Positions 12,601 through 20,293 of a stretch of 64,000 nucleotides of DNA are shown one piece after another. Position 1 is the first letter of the stretch, and every line of letters begins with the position of its first letter. The notes under the pieces are model-generated. The model worked only from the letters and a program-made list of their open reading frames with translations, ran no database searches and was not told where the DNA came from. The position numbers were made by a program, and so were the translations under genes. The stretch comes from Heliopora coerulea (lineage: Eukaryota > Cnidaria > Anthozoa > Scleralcyonacea > Helioporidae), in NCBI GenBank assembly GCA_030142905.1, contig JASJOG010000098.1, forward strand, positions 311,001 through 375,000, given 5' to 3'.

Positions 12601-12753
12601 CTGAAAGCAACACACCGACAACAAAAGAAACGGGAACATGTTTCCAAAAGAATTACCAAGCATAACAATAAACGCGTCTGGAAAAACATTTCTAAAAAAC
12701 ATTCAGTCAAGTCGAAGACGCGTCTAAGCAGAAAGAAGAATCGCCGGTATTAG
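460..12753 (+). CDS. TSP1-vWA-vWA-GON extracellular protein gene, 5' partial, 10 exons visible
   Basis: Exons: 460-603, 1340-1897, 2085-2141, 3143-3432, 4324-4600, 6094-6234, 8719-8877, 9617-9878, 10810-11162, 12503-12753. All have AG/GT borders, and joined they keep one frame of 829 residues to a TAG stop at 12751. Domain order: thrombospondin type 1 repeat, von Willebrand A domain, short linker, second vWA domain split by an intron, two Lys/Thr/Pro-rich linkers, GON domain split by an intron, then a Lys/Arg/His-rich tail. Introns between modules are all phase 1, the usual signature of shuffled extracellular modules; the two intradomain introns are phase 0 (vWA-2) and phase 2 (GON). TSP1 and vWA are adhesion modules; GON is known from the C-terminus of ADAMTS9/20 and GON-1. 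No protease domain is visible, so this is not a plain ADAMTS unless the missing 5' end supplies one. Inferred role: secreted matrix or adhesion protein. Confidence 0.82.
604..1339 (+). other. Intron; nothing recognised
   Basis: Intron between the TSP1 and first vWA exons, GT donor at 604 and AG acceptor ending at 1339. No clear ORF or repeat. A short stretch near 790-815 (GGGTTCGAA) resembles a tRNA B box but has no matching A box. Confidence 0.6.
1340..1897 (+). CDS. First von Willebrand A domain exon
   Basis: One 558-bp exon, phase 1-1, encodes a whole vWA (Rossmann-like) domain. The first strand reads GIDLVFAVDGSDDV, followed by the central FQISPDQTRVGVATYGSD, then VGKVLIVLTSDN and GIDVIAVGAG. 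The MIDAS metal site is altered: the usual DxSxS reads DGSDD, and the usual Gly-x-Thr loop reads GRSN. Metal-dependent ligand binding may therefore be weakened (inference). The domain closes with a Cys (TSACQG) that probably pairs with the Cys at its start (DCQKG). Confidence 0.88.
2085..2141 (+). CDS. 57-bp linker exon
   Basis: A small phase 1-1 exon between the two vWA domains, with a TTTTAG acceptor and a GTAAGT donor at 2142. It encodes a short Pro/Lys-rich linker (VPATLPADERKLTPVKPS). Its support is splice signals plus preservation of frame; without it the join is also phase-compatible, so it could be skipped in some transcripts. Confidence 0.65.
2734..2984. repeat. Long palindromic element with hammerhead-like cores in both arms
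   Basis: Two arms of about 110-120 bp run head to head (2734-2850 and 2869-2984), both ending outward in ATAAGAGAAAGCAAATT-type sequence. Each inner arm holds CTGAAGA, a small stem-loop (ATTTT-gcaat-AAAAT type) and GAAA, the layout of a hammerhead ribozyme core. It lies in an intron of the TSP1-vWA-GON gene. Similar motifs mark Penelope-like element repeats, so this may be an inverted pair of such termini (inference). Confidence 0.65.
3143..3432 (+). CDS. Second vWA domain, N-terminal exon
   Basis: Enters in phase 1 after a CATTTCAG acceptor and leaves in phase 0 at AAG|GTACTG. It encodes MDVAFALDSSDDV, the first strand of a vWA domain, followed by helix 1 and the strand around IIAYAATPSIEL. 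As in the first vWA, the last Ser of DxSxS is Asp (DSSDD), which suggests the two domains arose by duplication of an already altered ancestor. Confidence 0.85.
3640..4090. repeat. Minisatellite with 72/80-bp units built from 4- and 8-bp steps
   Basis: An intronic array dominated by GTCGGTCA/GTCAGTCG-type words. The phrase TCGCTAT (and variants) recurs at about 3724, 3796, 3868, 3948 and 4028, giving intervals of 72, 72, 80 and 80 bp, all multiples of 8. The long ORFs in this stretch on both strands are by-products of the repeat and are not coding. Confidence 0.85.
4324..4600 (+). CDS. Second vWA domain, C-terminal exon
   Basis: Starts in phase 0 after TTTTCCTAG and ends in phase 1 at GAAG|GTATTA. 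It carries the strands around PSTFVILQYG, the helix IKQAAENLRKAG and the strand IRVYVVGVGSK of a vWA domain. The metal-site Asp in the VTDG-like position is absent (LQYGSS), so this second domain is even less likely to coordinate metal than the first. Confidence 0.85.
4706..5220. mobile_element. hAT-like non-autonomous DNA element
   Basis: Imperfect terminal inverted repeats: CAGAGCCGGATCCAG at the left and TTGATCCGCGCCTG at the right, starting and ending with the CAG/CTG typical of hAT-like elements. Flanks read ATTTA and ATTTG, a possible partial target-site duplication. No coding capacity. It lies in an intron of the TSP1-vWA-GON gene. Confidence 0.5.
5221..5695 (+). repeat. tRNA-derived SINE, split by a palindromic insert
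   Basis: The head has an A-box-like run (CTGGTAACACAGTGGTAGTGC) near 5230 and a B box GGTTCGATTCC near 5278, as in Pol III promoters of tRNA origin. The body continues past an insert and ends with CCAGTATAAATAAAG near 5670. The split site shows the 10-mer TAACTCTACC on both sides of the insert. Confidence 0.6.
5361..5526. repeat. Palindromic insert with 10-bp flanking duplication
   Basis: Arms 5362-5407 and 5472-5516 are near-perfect inverted repeats (for example AGTAGAAAACATACTCCGA on the left). The middle carries two copies of AGTGTTGAACACTGTTGAG. The direct repeat TAACTCTACC (5351-5360 and 5527-5536) reads as a target-site duplication inside the host SINE. Confidence 0.65.
6094..6234 (+). 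CDS. Lys/Thr/Pro-rich linker exon
   Basis: A phase 1-1 exon of 141 bp with a CATTCAG acceptor and a GTGAGT donor. It encodes a low-complexity linker rich in Lys, Thr, Pro and Ser (for example TLKTPLTPEIV and KPKPTT), without cysteines. This is typical of extended, possibly O-glycosylated spacers between extracellular modules. Confidence 0.72.
6235..6690 (+). other. Intron segment; nothing recognised
   Basis: First part of the long intron that runs to 8718. AT-rich, without a recognisable repeat or ORF. Confidence 0.5.
6691..6835. repeat. Short inverted-repeat element (MITE-like)
   Basis: Outer arms CATACACGAGAAGG and its near complement ending CGAGTGTATG enclose inner arms ATGTTTCATCAAATATCC / GATATCTGATGAAACA. 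About 140 bp, no coding capacity, intronic. Confidence 0.6.
6997..7129. repeat. Short inverted-repeat element (MITE-like)
   Basis: The left arm (AATCACTAGTTTTTGATG then AAGATAGATCGTTCAGGTTA) is matched in reverse complement by TAACCTAATCTGGACAATCT then ATCTTCATTAACACATAGTG. About 130 bp, intronic, no coding capacity. Confidence 0.6.
7925..8650. repeat. Foldback element containing a nested hairpin
   Basis: The outer arm ATCTTAGGACAAATATTAGC at about 7926 is mirrored near 8615-8648 (CTAATATTTGTCGTAAGAT). Inside, 8097-8242 is a second inverted repeat: GTTTATATAGCCCGATGCAA against TTGCATCAGGTTATATAAAC. The 147-codon ORF on the minus strand here matches no family I know and spans the hairpin, so I do not call it a gene. 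Confidence 0.55.
8719..8877 (+). CDS. Second Ser/Thr/Lys-rich linker exon
   Basis: A phase 1-1 exon of 159 bp between a TTATAG acceptor and a GTAAGA donor. The peptide is low complexity with repeated Ser/Thr/Lys/Pro and no Cys (for example STPAQHITKASTSQ and VKPAEK). Two N-x-T/S sequons are visible (NAS, NTT), allowing N-glycosylation. Confidence 0.72.
8878..9616 (+). other. Intron; nothing recognised
   Basis: Intron before the first GON exon. A short CAGTCAGCCAGCAAACCAGCC run near 8965-8990 is a few degenerate copies of a short repeat. Otherwise AT-rich and unremarkable. Confidence 0.5.
9617..9878 (+). CDS. GON domain, N-terminal exon
   Basis: Phase 1 in, phase 2 out. It encodes the opening of a GON domain: a Cys-containing start (GSCRELKRR), then CAPVRLYCHGMDTENPAEYL and TLPAGPDRNYASFH, matching the family pattern of a cysteine pair, a Tyr-Leu-Thr-Leu-x-x-Gly strand and an Asn-Tyr turn. 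In ADAMTS9/GON-1 proteins this domain sits at the extreme C-terminus and is needed for secretion and gonadal cell migration (family knowledge). Confidence 0.88.
9879..10809 (+). other. Intron dominated by a polypyrimidine tract
   Basis: The intron between the two GON exons. From about 10090 to 10740 it is a C/T-only tract of TTCCC, CTTTCC and CCCCTTCTC words. This creates long low-complexity ORFs on both strands that are not coding. Confidence 0.8.
10090..10740. repeat. Polypyrimidine simple-repeat tract
   Basis: About 650 bp almost purely C/T on the plus strand, with local runs of CTTCCCCTTCTCTTCCTTTT-like units. Tracts with such mirror symmetry can adopt triplex (H-DNA) structures (general knowledge). 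It separates the two halves of the GON domain. Confidence 0.85.
10810..11162 (+). CDS. GON domain, C-terminal exon
   Basis: Enters in phase 2, leaves in phase 1. It carries FNKIRVNPQNG, YGRGGDCFSLGQC, GGFKIDLSGTDLKL, WISWG, FTRSPD and VCGGSCGGC, which follow the order of conserved GON blocks (FxKIRI, AGDCYS, FSINLxGTxF, RSxDG, CGGxCGxC). With the previous exon the domain is complete. Confidence 0.88.
11246..11475. repeat. MITE-like element
   Basis: The left end ATAGGCGTCGCGAAGGGG and the right end CCCTAGCAACGCCAC are imperfect inverted repeats. The interior carries the G-rich and C-rich blocks (GGGGGCAATGG, CCCCCC) seen in many hAT-like MITEs. Intronic. Confidence 0.5.
12157..12479. repeat. 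Palindrome-rich MITE, copy A (TTTCACATGTGAAA family)
   Basis: Terminal repeats CCTTACGAAAACTTTACG and, on the other strand, CCTTACATAAATTTCACATG. The interior repeats the palindrome TTTCACATGTGAAA and variants at 12230, 12275, 12318, 12400 and 12460. Two related copies lie at 43779-44039 and 45456-45664. Confidence 0.65.
12503..12753 (+). CDS. Last exon: basic C-terminal tail
   Basis: Starts in phase 1 after TTGTTTTCAG and ends with TAG at 12751-12753. About 83 residues, strikingly rich in Lys, Arg and His, without Cys. Dibasic runs (QQKKRE, SRKKNRRY) are possible proprotein-convertase sites, and the charge could bind acidic glycans or mineral surfaces (inference). I recognise no domain. Confidence 0.75.
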
Positions 12754-12998
12754 TATACCTTAATTTCTAAGAAATATCATCACCTCTACAAGGTTGGAAT
12801 TCCAAGAAGAGGTCATTTTAGTTAAAAGCACAACACTTACAAAAGACTTGTCGAAGATATTTAAATTGAAGTTCATGAGTAAGTTTTGTGACACACAAAC
12901 CTAGTTATTTTTAAAATTCTTATTGAACCCAAATATAACAGTCTTTTGTGTCTTTGTAACTTGAGGTTTTTTTGCTTTACTAGTGACCCAAAGATACA

Positions 12999-13004
12999 AA
13001 TAAA
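12999..13004 (+). terminator. Candidate polyadenylation signal
   Basis: AATAAA about 245 bp after the stop codon of the TSP1-vWA-GON gene, in an AT-rich 3' region. It is the first canonical hexamer downstream of the stop. Confidence 0.5.
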
Positions 13005-13539
13005 AAATGTTAAGTAATCAGATAAATATCTTGTTTTACTGATTTATCTACGAAGTAGGTCTCGTGTCAACCATTCGTACCGAAATACCTTGTAGTTATT
13101 GCCTGAAGTAACACAGTTTCTCGACGTTCTCTTTCAGAAGCTCTTTCTTTGTGTTCAAAACTCTTTTCCATCCAACATCTTCTTGAAAATCCGCCGATAG
13201 TCAACCTGAATAAACTGATAAGAATCTACTTTTCATAGGAAATAGCTATATGAGAAATACCAAACTCACTTCAGTCTAGACGTCTCTCATGGACAAATTT
13301 TAGCTATGAAGTATGTGATCTTATTTATTATGTTCATGACGTCCATATCCAGTCTGTATGCGAAATGACGGATGCTGATTGGCTGCCCAGCTGTACGTTA
13401 TTGTATATTATTATTGTCGTACTGAGCGGCTATTCTGGCGGAAGAATTTTTCAGTCGATTTGAAGCCAAGCAAGCCTGATTCAGTTACTTTTTACAAAAT
13501 ATTGATAACAACAAACTGCTCATGACGAAATCAAAACTT
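13005..13539. other. Intergenic; nothing recognised
   Basis: AT-rich sequence between the end of the TSP1-vWA-GON gene and the satellite array. No ORF or repeat found by eye. Confidence 0.4.
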
Positions 13540-14840
13540 CGAAACGTTGATTTTTATGCAAAAACTAAAAAAAGTAAAGTGGATTTCAAAGATTTTTCAA
13601 CCAACTTCAACATTTTTAAAGCACACATTGAAAATGCAAAACGCTTAGCCAAAAATTAAATAAACGTTTAAAAGCCAAATTATTTTAGACTAAAATTTTT
13701 ATAAGTTTCAAACGTTTAAAAATTTAAGCAATGCATTTTGACAATTTTTTCCACCAATCTTAAAGTTTCGAAATAAGCTACAGGTATGAATGTTTAGTAA
13801 AAACAAGTTAGTTCTACACTTATTTGACTAATTTAAGATTAAGGTCCAGTGAGGTTTTCAAGATTGAAAAAAATTTACAAAAAAAGTAAAGCGATAAACC
13901 CATGGTTTTTAATGTTTTTTTTACCAACTTCAAACTTTTGAAATAAGCCCACAATATAAAAGCTTCTAATAATGGATTTATCTTTCCACTTATTTCAGTC
14001 ATTTTAGCTCGTAATTTCAACAGTTTTTAAGGTCGAAAATTTCACCAAAAACCAAAAGGATTAGTTAACCCATGGTTTTTCAAGATTTTTCGACCAATCT
14101 GAAACTTTCGAAATGAGGTCAAAATATTAAAGTTTAGCCCAGATAATTTAATTTTAGATTTATATGAATCTTTTTAAAGTAAAAATTCATATACGTTTGG
14201 ATTTGAAAAATTTTACTGAAGAGTGCAGAGGTTTACCCATGGTTTTTGACATTTTTTCAAGTTATCTTAAACTATTGTAATCAGGTTAAAGTATAAAAGT
14301 TTAGACCGAACAAATTAATCTCCGACTTATTTGAGTCGTTTTAAATTGACATTTCACTCATTTCCAAAGGTCGAAAAATTTTACCAACAAATAAAGTGGT
14401 TAACACGCAGATTCTGACTTTTTGACCAGTCTCAAACTTTCTCACACTAAAAACATTTCAACAAATCTCAATTTTATTTGTCGCGAATAATTTAATTTTG
14501 AACTCGAATCGTTAATTAGAATTTTGTACTAAGTTTTCATAGTCCAAATATTCCACCAAAAAGTATACTGGCTAATCCATGTTTTTTGACGATCTTTCGA
14601 TGTGTTTCAAACATTCAAAATCAGGTCACAATAATAATACTTAGTCCGTATAATTTAACTTGAGACTCACCTGAATAGTATTAGGGTAAAATTTAAATGA
14701 ATTTCAGAAGTTCAAAAAGCCACTAAAAAGAAAAGGAGTTAAATCATAGTTCTTGACGATTTTTAAACCAATCATGAACCTTTAACATCAAGCCATAAAT
14801 TAAAAAGTAGCCCAAATGATTTAATTCTCTTTCGATGCAC
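13540..14840. repeat. Degenerate satellite, period about 167-170 bp, about 8 monomers
   Basis: A recurring block (CCATGGTTTTTxA, then TTTTTxxACCAAxxTxAAACTTT, then an AAAGTTTAGxCC-like block) starts near 13733, 13901, 14071, 14238, 14404, 14578 and 14745, with an older copy near 13570. Intervals are 168, 170, 167, 166, 174 and 167 bp. Monomers are strongly diverged, so this is an old array. The short ORF at 13820-14020 is a by-product. Confidence 0.75.
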
Positions 14841-14999
14841 TACGCATTATGGGATCAGTATGGGTTCCTTCTGCAATGCTTGAGGTCAGCGTCCACATCT
14901 TTAAAGCACGTGACAAACCCATTGTCATGCAAACGGTAGGCATACAGGCGCGTTCACATGTGGTTACTGTCGTTCTTCCTTTTGTGCGTGCTCATGTCA

Positions 15000-17320
15000 G
15001 CGTCAATAAGCCATCTTTGAACATAAAAATAAAGTTGTTCGAAAAAATATTACAAGAACACACTCCATTAAAAAAGATGAGGGTAAGAGAAAAAGACATC
15101 CCATATATGAATCCTGAATGGAAAAGAGCAATAAGAAAGAGAAGAAAATATGCCCAGAAATATTCCAAAGACTGAACACCTGAGAATTGGGAGTTAAAAT
15201 GAAAATGGAGGAATACAGCAACAAATGAAAGGAGAAAAGTGATAAAAGAATACTGGAATAAAGTAACCAAAGAACTCAAGCAGAAGCCGAGGGAATTTTT
15301 TTAAGACTTTTCGCCCATTTATCAGTAACAAAATGAAAGAAGACATTGAAATCAATCTCAACATTGATGGAAAAATTGAAAATGATCAATTAAAAGTAGC
15401 TGAAGAATTGGCTAATCATTCCTCTACCTTGGCCGATGATATAGGTGGATATAACGTGACCTAATTGCAAGAACAGGATTTTAAAGATCATCCAAGTATA
15501 CATAACATAAAAGGGAAAATTAATATCCAAGAATTCGGCTTCAGGCAGATAAAAGTTTCTGAGTTACGACATCTAAAACAATTAAATATAGGAAAAACAA
15601 CAGGATGGGATTCAATCTCACCAAAGGTCCTAAAGATGACTGCAGAGAGCATTGCTGAATCCCTGACATCACTTTATAATAACTGTATAAAGCAAGGACA
15701 ATGGCCATCAGAATGGAAATTGGGAAAATGGGTACCGGTATTTAAAAAGGATGACAGGAGCGAGCGAAATAATTATAGACCAATTACTTTATTAATAGTG
15801 ATTGATAAATTTTTTGAATCATTATTAGCTCAACAAATCATAAAACATTATGATCAGTTTTATACTACAAAATGACAGCCTATAGGAAAGGTCACAGTTG
15901 TGAATACACCTTACTTGGGCAAACTGAGAATTGGAAGTTGGCCTTAGATAAAAAGGAACATGTATTGGTATTGTCCACAGATATGACAAAAGCTTTTGAC
16001 TCTCTACTACCGAATTTATTGATCCAAAAGTTTAAAGGATACGGATTCAACCAAACATCGTTGGACCTCATGCGTTCGTTCTTTAGTCAAAGAGAAAACA
16101 CAATTAAATTGGGCAGCACTGGTATAACAAGTGAATGGAAAGATGTTAAAAGAGGATGCCCACAAGGATTGGGCATTTGGTCCATTATTATGGAACATGT
16201 TGCAAAACGACATGCCATTAGAAGTAAAGAATCCAAACCTTTATCTATACCCAGATGATCATCAGCTTTATGCCGTAAATAGGCTAATCCAAATTGCCGA
16301 GAAAGATTTAAAGGATGGTGTAGGAGCTATATCCTATTGGTATAAAGAAAACTTATTAAAAGCTAATCATGAAAATATCAGATAATATCAATTGGACCGA
16401 AGGAATACTCCAAGGACAAAATTACCTCCTTAAATATAGACGGAGATCAAATATCCATCACACGAGATCTAAAAATATTGTGAGTTAATGTAGATGAAAT
16501 GCTTAACTTTAACCATCACATTACTGCTGTATGTAGACAGAGCAGTCAAAAAGCAGGTGTTCTTCTAAGACTTTGGAAGCTTATTCCTGTGTTTGTTAAT
16601 CTTCAACTATATAAATCAGCTATCCTACTACATCTCACATATTGCCACTTGGTATGGCACTTCTGTCGTGCTTCAGATAAGAGAAAATTAGAACGCATAC
16701 AAGAGAGAGCCCCGAGAGCAGTGTTCAACGCAAACTCACTAACATACCAGGAATTACTAGATAAAGCTCAACTATCAAGTTTAAATAACAGACGACTACA
16801 AGATATTGCGATATTGATGTACAGAGTTAAAAATAACTTAACTCCACAATATGTAAATGAACTTTTTTGCAATTCCAACAAGTGGTACAAGTTACGAAAT
16901 GCTGATTTTGATCTGCCAAGATACAATACCGCAAAATTCGGCAAACATTCAATTAGATATTTTGGCCCTTACGTATGGTCAAAACTGAACAAAGAAGACA
17001 GAGAAAAGACCAGTCTAGAATCTTTTAAGAAAAACATTAGAAAAAAGGATCTAGAAAGTCTACTGGACAATAACTGCAAAAATTGCGTTTTATGCATTAC
17101 TTAACATTTTATAAAGTAATATAAATGGTAATTTTTATTTTTAATTATTTTATAAGATTTGAGAAATTTTTTGATAACTTTTTATAAATTACAAAGAATA
17201 AACAGCTGGTTTTTATAAGTAAATTATTTTAGATAAGTTATGTAAATTTTAGTGTCCCAATTAGCTATACTAAGCTAAATACTTCCACACTTAAATAAAG
17301 TTTTCAATTCAATTCAATTA
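15000..17320 (+). mobile_element. 5'-truncated CR1/L2-like LINE
   Basis: Plus-strand non-LTR retrotransposon remnant. The visible order is the linker before RT (to 15170), RT fingers and palm (15465-15875: NYRPITLL), RT palm (15872-16385: TKAFDSL, GCPQG) and the C-terminal region (16499-17104). The 3' end carries the (AATTC)n terminal repeat CAATTCAATTCAATT near 17305-17320, typical of CR1/L2-like elements. The endonuclease domain is missing and several stops and frameshifts interrupt the frame. Confidence 0.85.
15465..17104 (+). pseudogene. LINE reverse transcriptase ORF, frameshifted
   Basis: RT motifs are readable in three frames. Around 15600-15790 are the block ending GWDSISPKVLK and RSERNNYRPI; at 15970-16020 the TDMTKAFDSLL palm strand carries the first catalytic Asp. 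After GCPQG near 16160 the frame shifts. The catalytic YADD box reads YPDD (about 16250). The C-terminal part (16499-17104) is a clean 201-codon ORF ending in a CR1-type tail (WSKLNKEDREK). Stops at about 15463 and 15875 and two shifts make it inactive. Confidence 0.85.
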
Positions 17321-18639
17321 AGATGGGCGAATTAAAACTTGACACCACCAGCTCCTACAGAAAAGGGATCGAAAGATGCTCGCCCTTCAAATAATTTATC
17401 GCTCGAAGTGAGCCATAACGATGAAGGGAACAGCTTGGAAATTGACCTAGACAAGTTGAAGGAACAGCTAGGTCTACCACAGATAGTTCAATCTATGGAA
17501 ACTATCACGAACTTACTTCAGGACGTCGTGGCTATACGCAAGGCAGAACTTCCATCTTTCCAGCACACAAAGAACACGATTCGCCAGCCCCACTTGATGA
17601 CGAGAACGGAACTCGCCCAATGCCTACGACCCTACAGACGCGATTGAAAGTCCTTCAGAAGATTTTCCCTGCCGTCCGTGATTGATAAGTTGGATGTATT
17701 TTGTCCCAAGATCGCTGCGAATATTGCAACGAGAGTCAACGACGCGTGCACGAAGAAAGCCATTGACTCCAAACTAAATGAATATCGAAATGAAATACCC
17801 CACTCGAGAGAACTGTGACATGCCATGTGTCCCAAGGGTAAATCTAGAGCTCTGGTATGATCTATCATGATCGTCTAAGACAAAAGACCTTGGATTGCAA
17901 GATATAAAAGGAAGCGTTGGAAAAACCACTCAACCTACTCTTGGCCTGTTTGATAAAGTCCTATAAGCTAGGAATAAGAAGGTACAAGTTGATGCTTTAT
18001 CCCTCCTAACACCTCTTCCAGATGCAATGACTCTACTCTGTCATACTTCTAATAAAATTTCTCTTTCTCGACGAGATATGCTATGTGATAGCATTAATCC
18101 CAGCTACCGTTTAATATGCAGCCAAACCACTCCCATTGGCAAATGGCTTTTCGGTGACGAGCTCCCTAAACATGTCAAAGATATAGTTGAAGTAAACCAA
18201 TTAGCCAAAAACCTCAGCCCACATCACCAAACCCATTATTCCGACCATTTTACCTTTCACCGTCAACGATCACAAGGATATGCCTCCCAACAGGAAACAG
18301 TCGTATCTTTTACACTGCGGCAGTCGAGGATGGTACAAGAATCGGCAGTACACCGAGAAACGTTCCAATAGTTCAGCAAACCGTGGACCACGACAAACCA
18401 ATAAATTCCTATTAGAGGTACGCTCATGTTCCTCTAAAGTCCACGCTGGAAATTTAGCTAACCGTATAGCCACTTGGCATACCATCACTATTGACCTTTG
18501 GGTGCTTGAAACCATGTCTGGTTACCACCTCGAATTTTGTAAACGACCCGCTCAAGCCTAACCTCCTCGTCCACCAACGTTGTCTCGCTCAGATGCCCAT
18601 ATCCTATCCGTGGAAATCACCAAACTATTAGGAAAAAGA

Positions 18640-19357
18640 AGCAATAGAACATATCCCACACAGCAGAAATGAATTTATCTCGAATATATTCTCGTCCCAA
18701 AGAAAACTGGTGATCTCAGGCCTATAATAAACCTGAAACCATTGAACGAATTCGTTGCCAAAATCCATTTTAAAATGGAACATATCAGTTTAGTGAGAGA
18801 TTCCGTCTTCACGGGGGAATCTCTCGCCACTATTGACTTGAAGGATACATATTTTAGTACCCCTATTTTCCACTCCTATCGCAAATATTTGAGATTTCTT
18901 TGGCAAAATGAACTTTTCCAATTCACCTGCTTACCCTTTGGGTACAGCCTCGCTCCCAGAGTGTTCACCAAAGTTTTGAAACCTGTAATGGCAACTATAT
19001 ATACGTTTTGAAAGTAGTAGAGCAATCATTGGGTTTATCATGAACACAAATGACATGAAATTATACTTTCCCGTTGAAAAAGATGACAAAATTAAGGCTG
19101 CATACCAGACCCTTTTAGACAAGATTGCGGCCACCATCCGGGAAATAGCCCACGTGACAGGTTTATTCTTATCAGCTTTCCCTGCTGTTCAATATTTAGA
19201 GCTGTTTCATAAATCCATTGAATTCTACAAATTCCACGAACTCCATCTGGACGCTACCTTCGATAAAGTCACGACGATCTCTCAACAGACCAGCGGCGAG
19301 CTGACTAGGATTGTAGATAATATTGATAGCTTTAACTGTAAACCCTTCAAAGAATAA
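18640..19357 (+). pseudogene. DIRS-like RT with the YxDD segment deleted
   Basis: The frame up to KVLKPVMATI (about 19000) jumps, after a stop and a shift, to GFIMNTNDMKLYF (about 19030), which belongs beyond the catalytic YxDD box. The intervening 30-40 residues including the two catalytic aspartates are gone. Polymerase activity is therefore impossible from this copy. Confidence 0.75.
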
Positions 19358-19393
19358 CTAGTGAGCCTCGCAATTGAGAGTGACGCCACTGCT

Positions 19394-20060
19394 TCTCTCT
19401 AGGGTACTTCCTGTAACGGAGTTTCCGCTTACGGCCATTGGTCGAGTTCAAAATCTGGTGACTATATCAACAATCTTGAGTTATTAGATGCCTTCTTTCC
19501 GTTATAATCCTTTTTCCCAATGCACAAATCAACAAAACATGTTCGCTTTAAACTCGACAATACACCAGCAGTGGCATACATTAACCGTTCCGGAAGTATC
19601 AAATCTCCATCTCTAAATAGTCTATCTAAACGTATTTGGCATTGGTGCATCCAAAAGAAACTAGATATTTCAGCAGAGTCTATTCCAGGTGTTCACAATT
19701 CCGTTGCTCATGCCTTATCTAGGCAAAACGTCGACAGATTAGAATGGTCTTTAGACGCTTTGGTTTTCAGAAGAGTAATTGCCCAGACTTTCCTCCCTGA
19801 CATAGATTTATTTGCAACTCGTTAAAACAGAAAAGTTACCAGGTTTGTTTCCTGGCACCCTGAACCGGAGTCATTCGCAGTAGATGCTTTCACTCTAGCA
19901 TGGCATCCTTATAAGTGTTATGCATTTCCCCGTTTTTTTCTGATCGCTAGAGTACCAACCAAAATAATAACCGACGAAGTCCAAGATTTCCTGTTGATTG
20001 CCCCAATATGGTCAACCCAGAACTGGTACCCTCTCCTCTTAAAAATGTCAGCGGATCACC
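19394..20060 (+). pseudogene. DIRS-like RNase H and downstream region
   Basis: In-frame fragments of the RNase H domain (19394-19825) with DNTPAVAYINRSG and HNSVAHALSR, then after one stop and a shift the conserved DIRS extension ending WSTQNWYPLL at about 20040. Frame is broken at about 19400, 19500 and 19825. Confidence 0.7.
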
Positions 20061-20066
20061 CCATTC

Positions 20067-20086
20067 TAGGGTTAGGGTTAGGGTTT
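20067..20086. repeat. Short interstitial telomere-type run
   Basis: About three copies of TTAGGG (AGGGTTAGGGTTAGGGTTT) between the DIRS remnant and the 5' LTR of the Gypsy element. The last five bases, GGTTT, are the target-site duplication of that element. Confidence 0.8.
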
Positions 20087-20230
20087 TGTTATGTATTGGG
20101 ATACCTGTTTCTTTTATGGGTTTCCTGTGTAACATGTGACTGCAGTGTGGTAAAGGAGGAGAAAAACAAGGAGACCGCCCTCTCGTCTCGTTTACTTAGT
20201 TTATTGTTACCTAGGGACTAAAACGTAACA
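20087..20230 (+). repeat. 5' LTR of the young Gypsy element
   Basis: 144 bp, TGTTATG...CGTAACA. Differs from the 3' copy at three sites, in GGAGGAGA, CAAGGAGA and TCTCGTTT versus GGAAGAGA, CAAGCAGA and TCTAGTTT. Confidence 0.95.
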
Positions 20231-20293
20231 ACTGGCGACGATTACGGGATTTGTTTAACTAGAAATAAGTCGTAAAAGATAATAAGAGTGAAA

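Larger units (their letters stand above)
17325..20065 (+). mobile_element. Decayed DIRS-like retrotransposon
   Basis: Begins directly after the LINE tail. Gag-like acidic helical stretch at 17339-17800. RT at 18640-19010 includes TGDLRPIINLKPLN, ATIDLKDTYF and FTCLPFGYSLAPRVF, the DIRS/Ngaro signature in which an Arg-Val-Phe follows the LPFG box. RNase H follows (19520-19825: LDNTPAVAYINR, SIPGVHNSVAHALSR, DIDLFATR), then a domain with SWHPEPES and WYPLL. The tyrosine recombinase expected 3' of this is not seen; the copy ends at the TTAGGG run at 20068. Confidence 0.8.

Noticed and set aside
14849..15000. Start of a protein-coding gene at 14849
   Set aside because: The ORF merges into the LINE linker region; the first 50 codons match nothing and no splice or signal peptide evidence exists.
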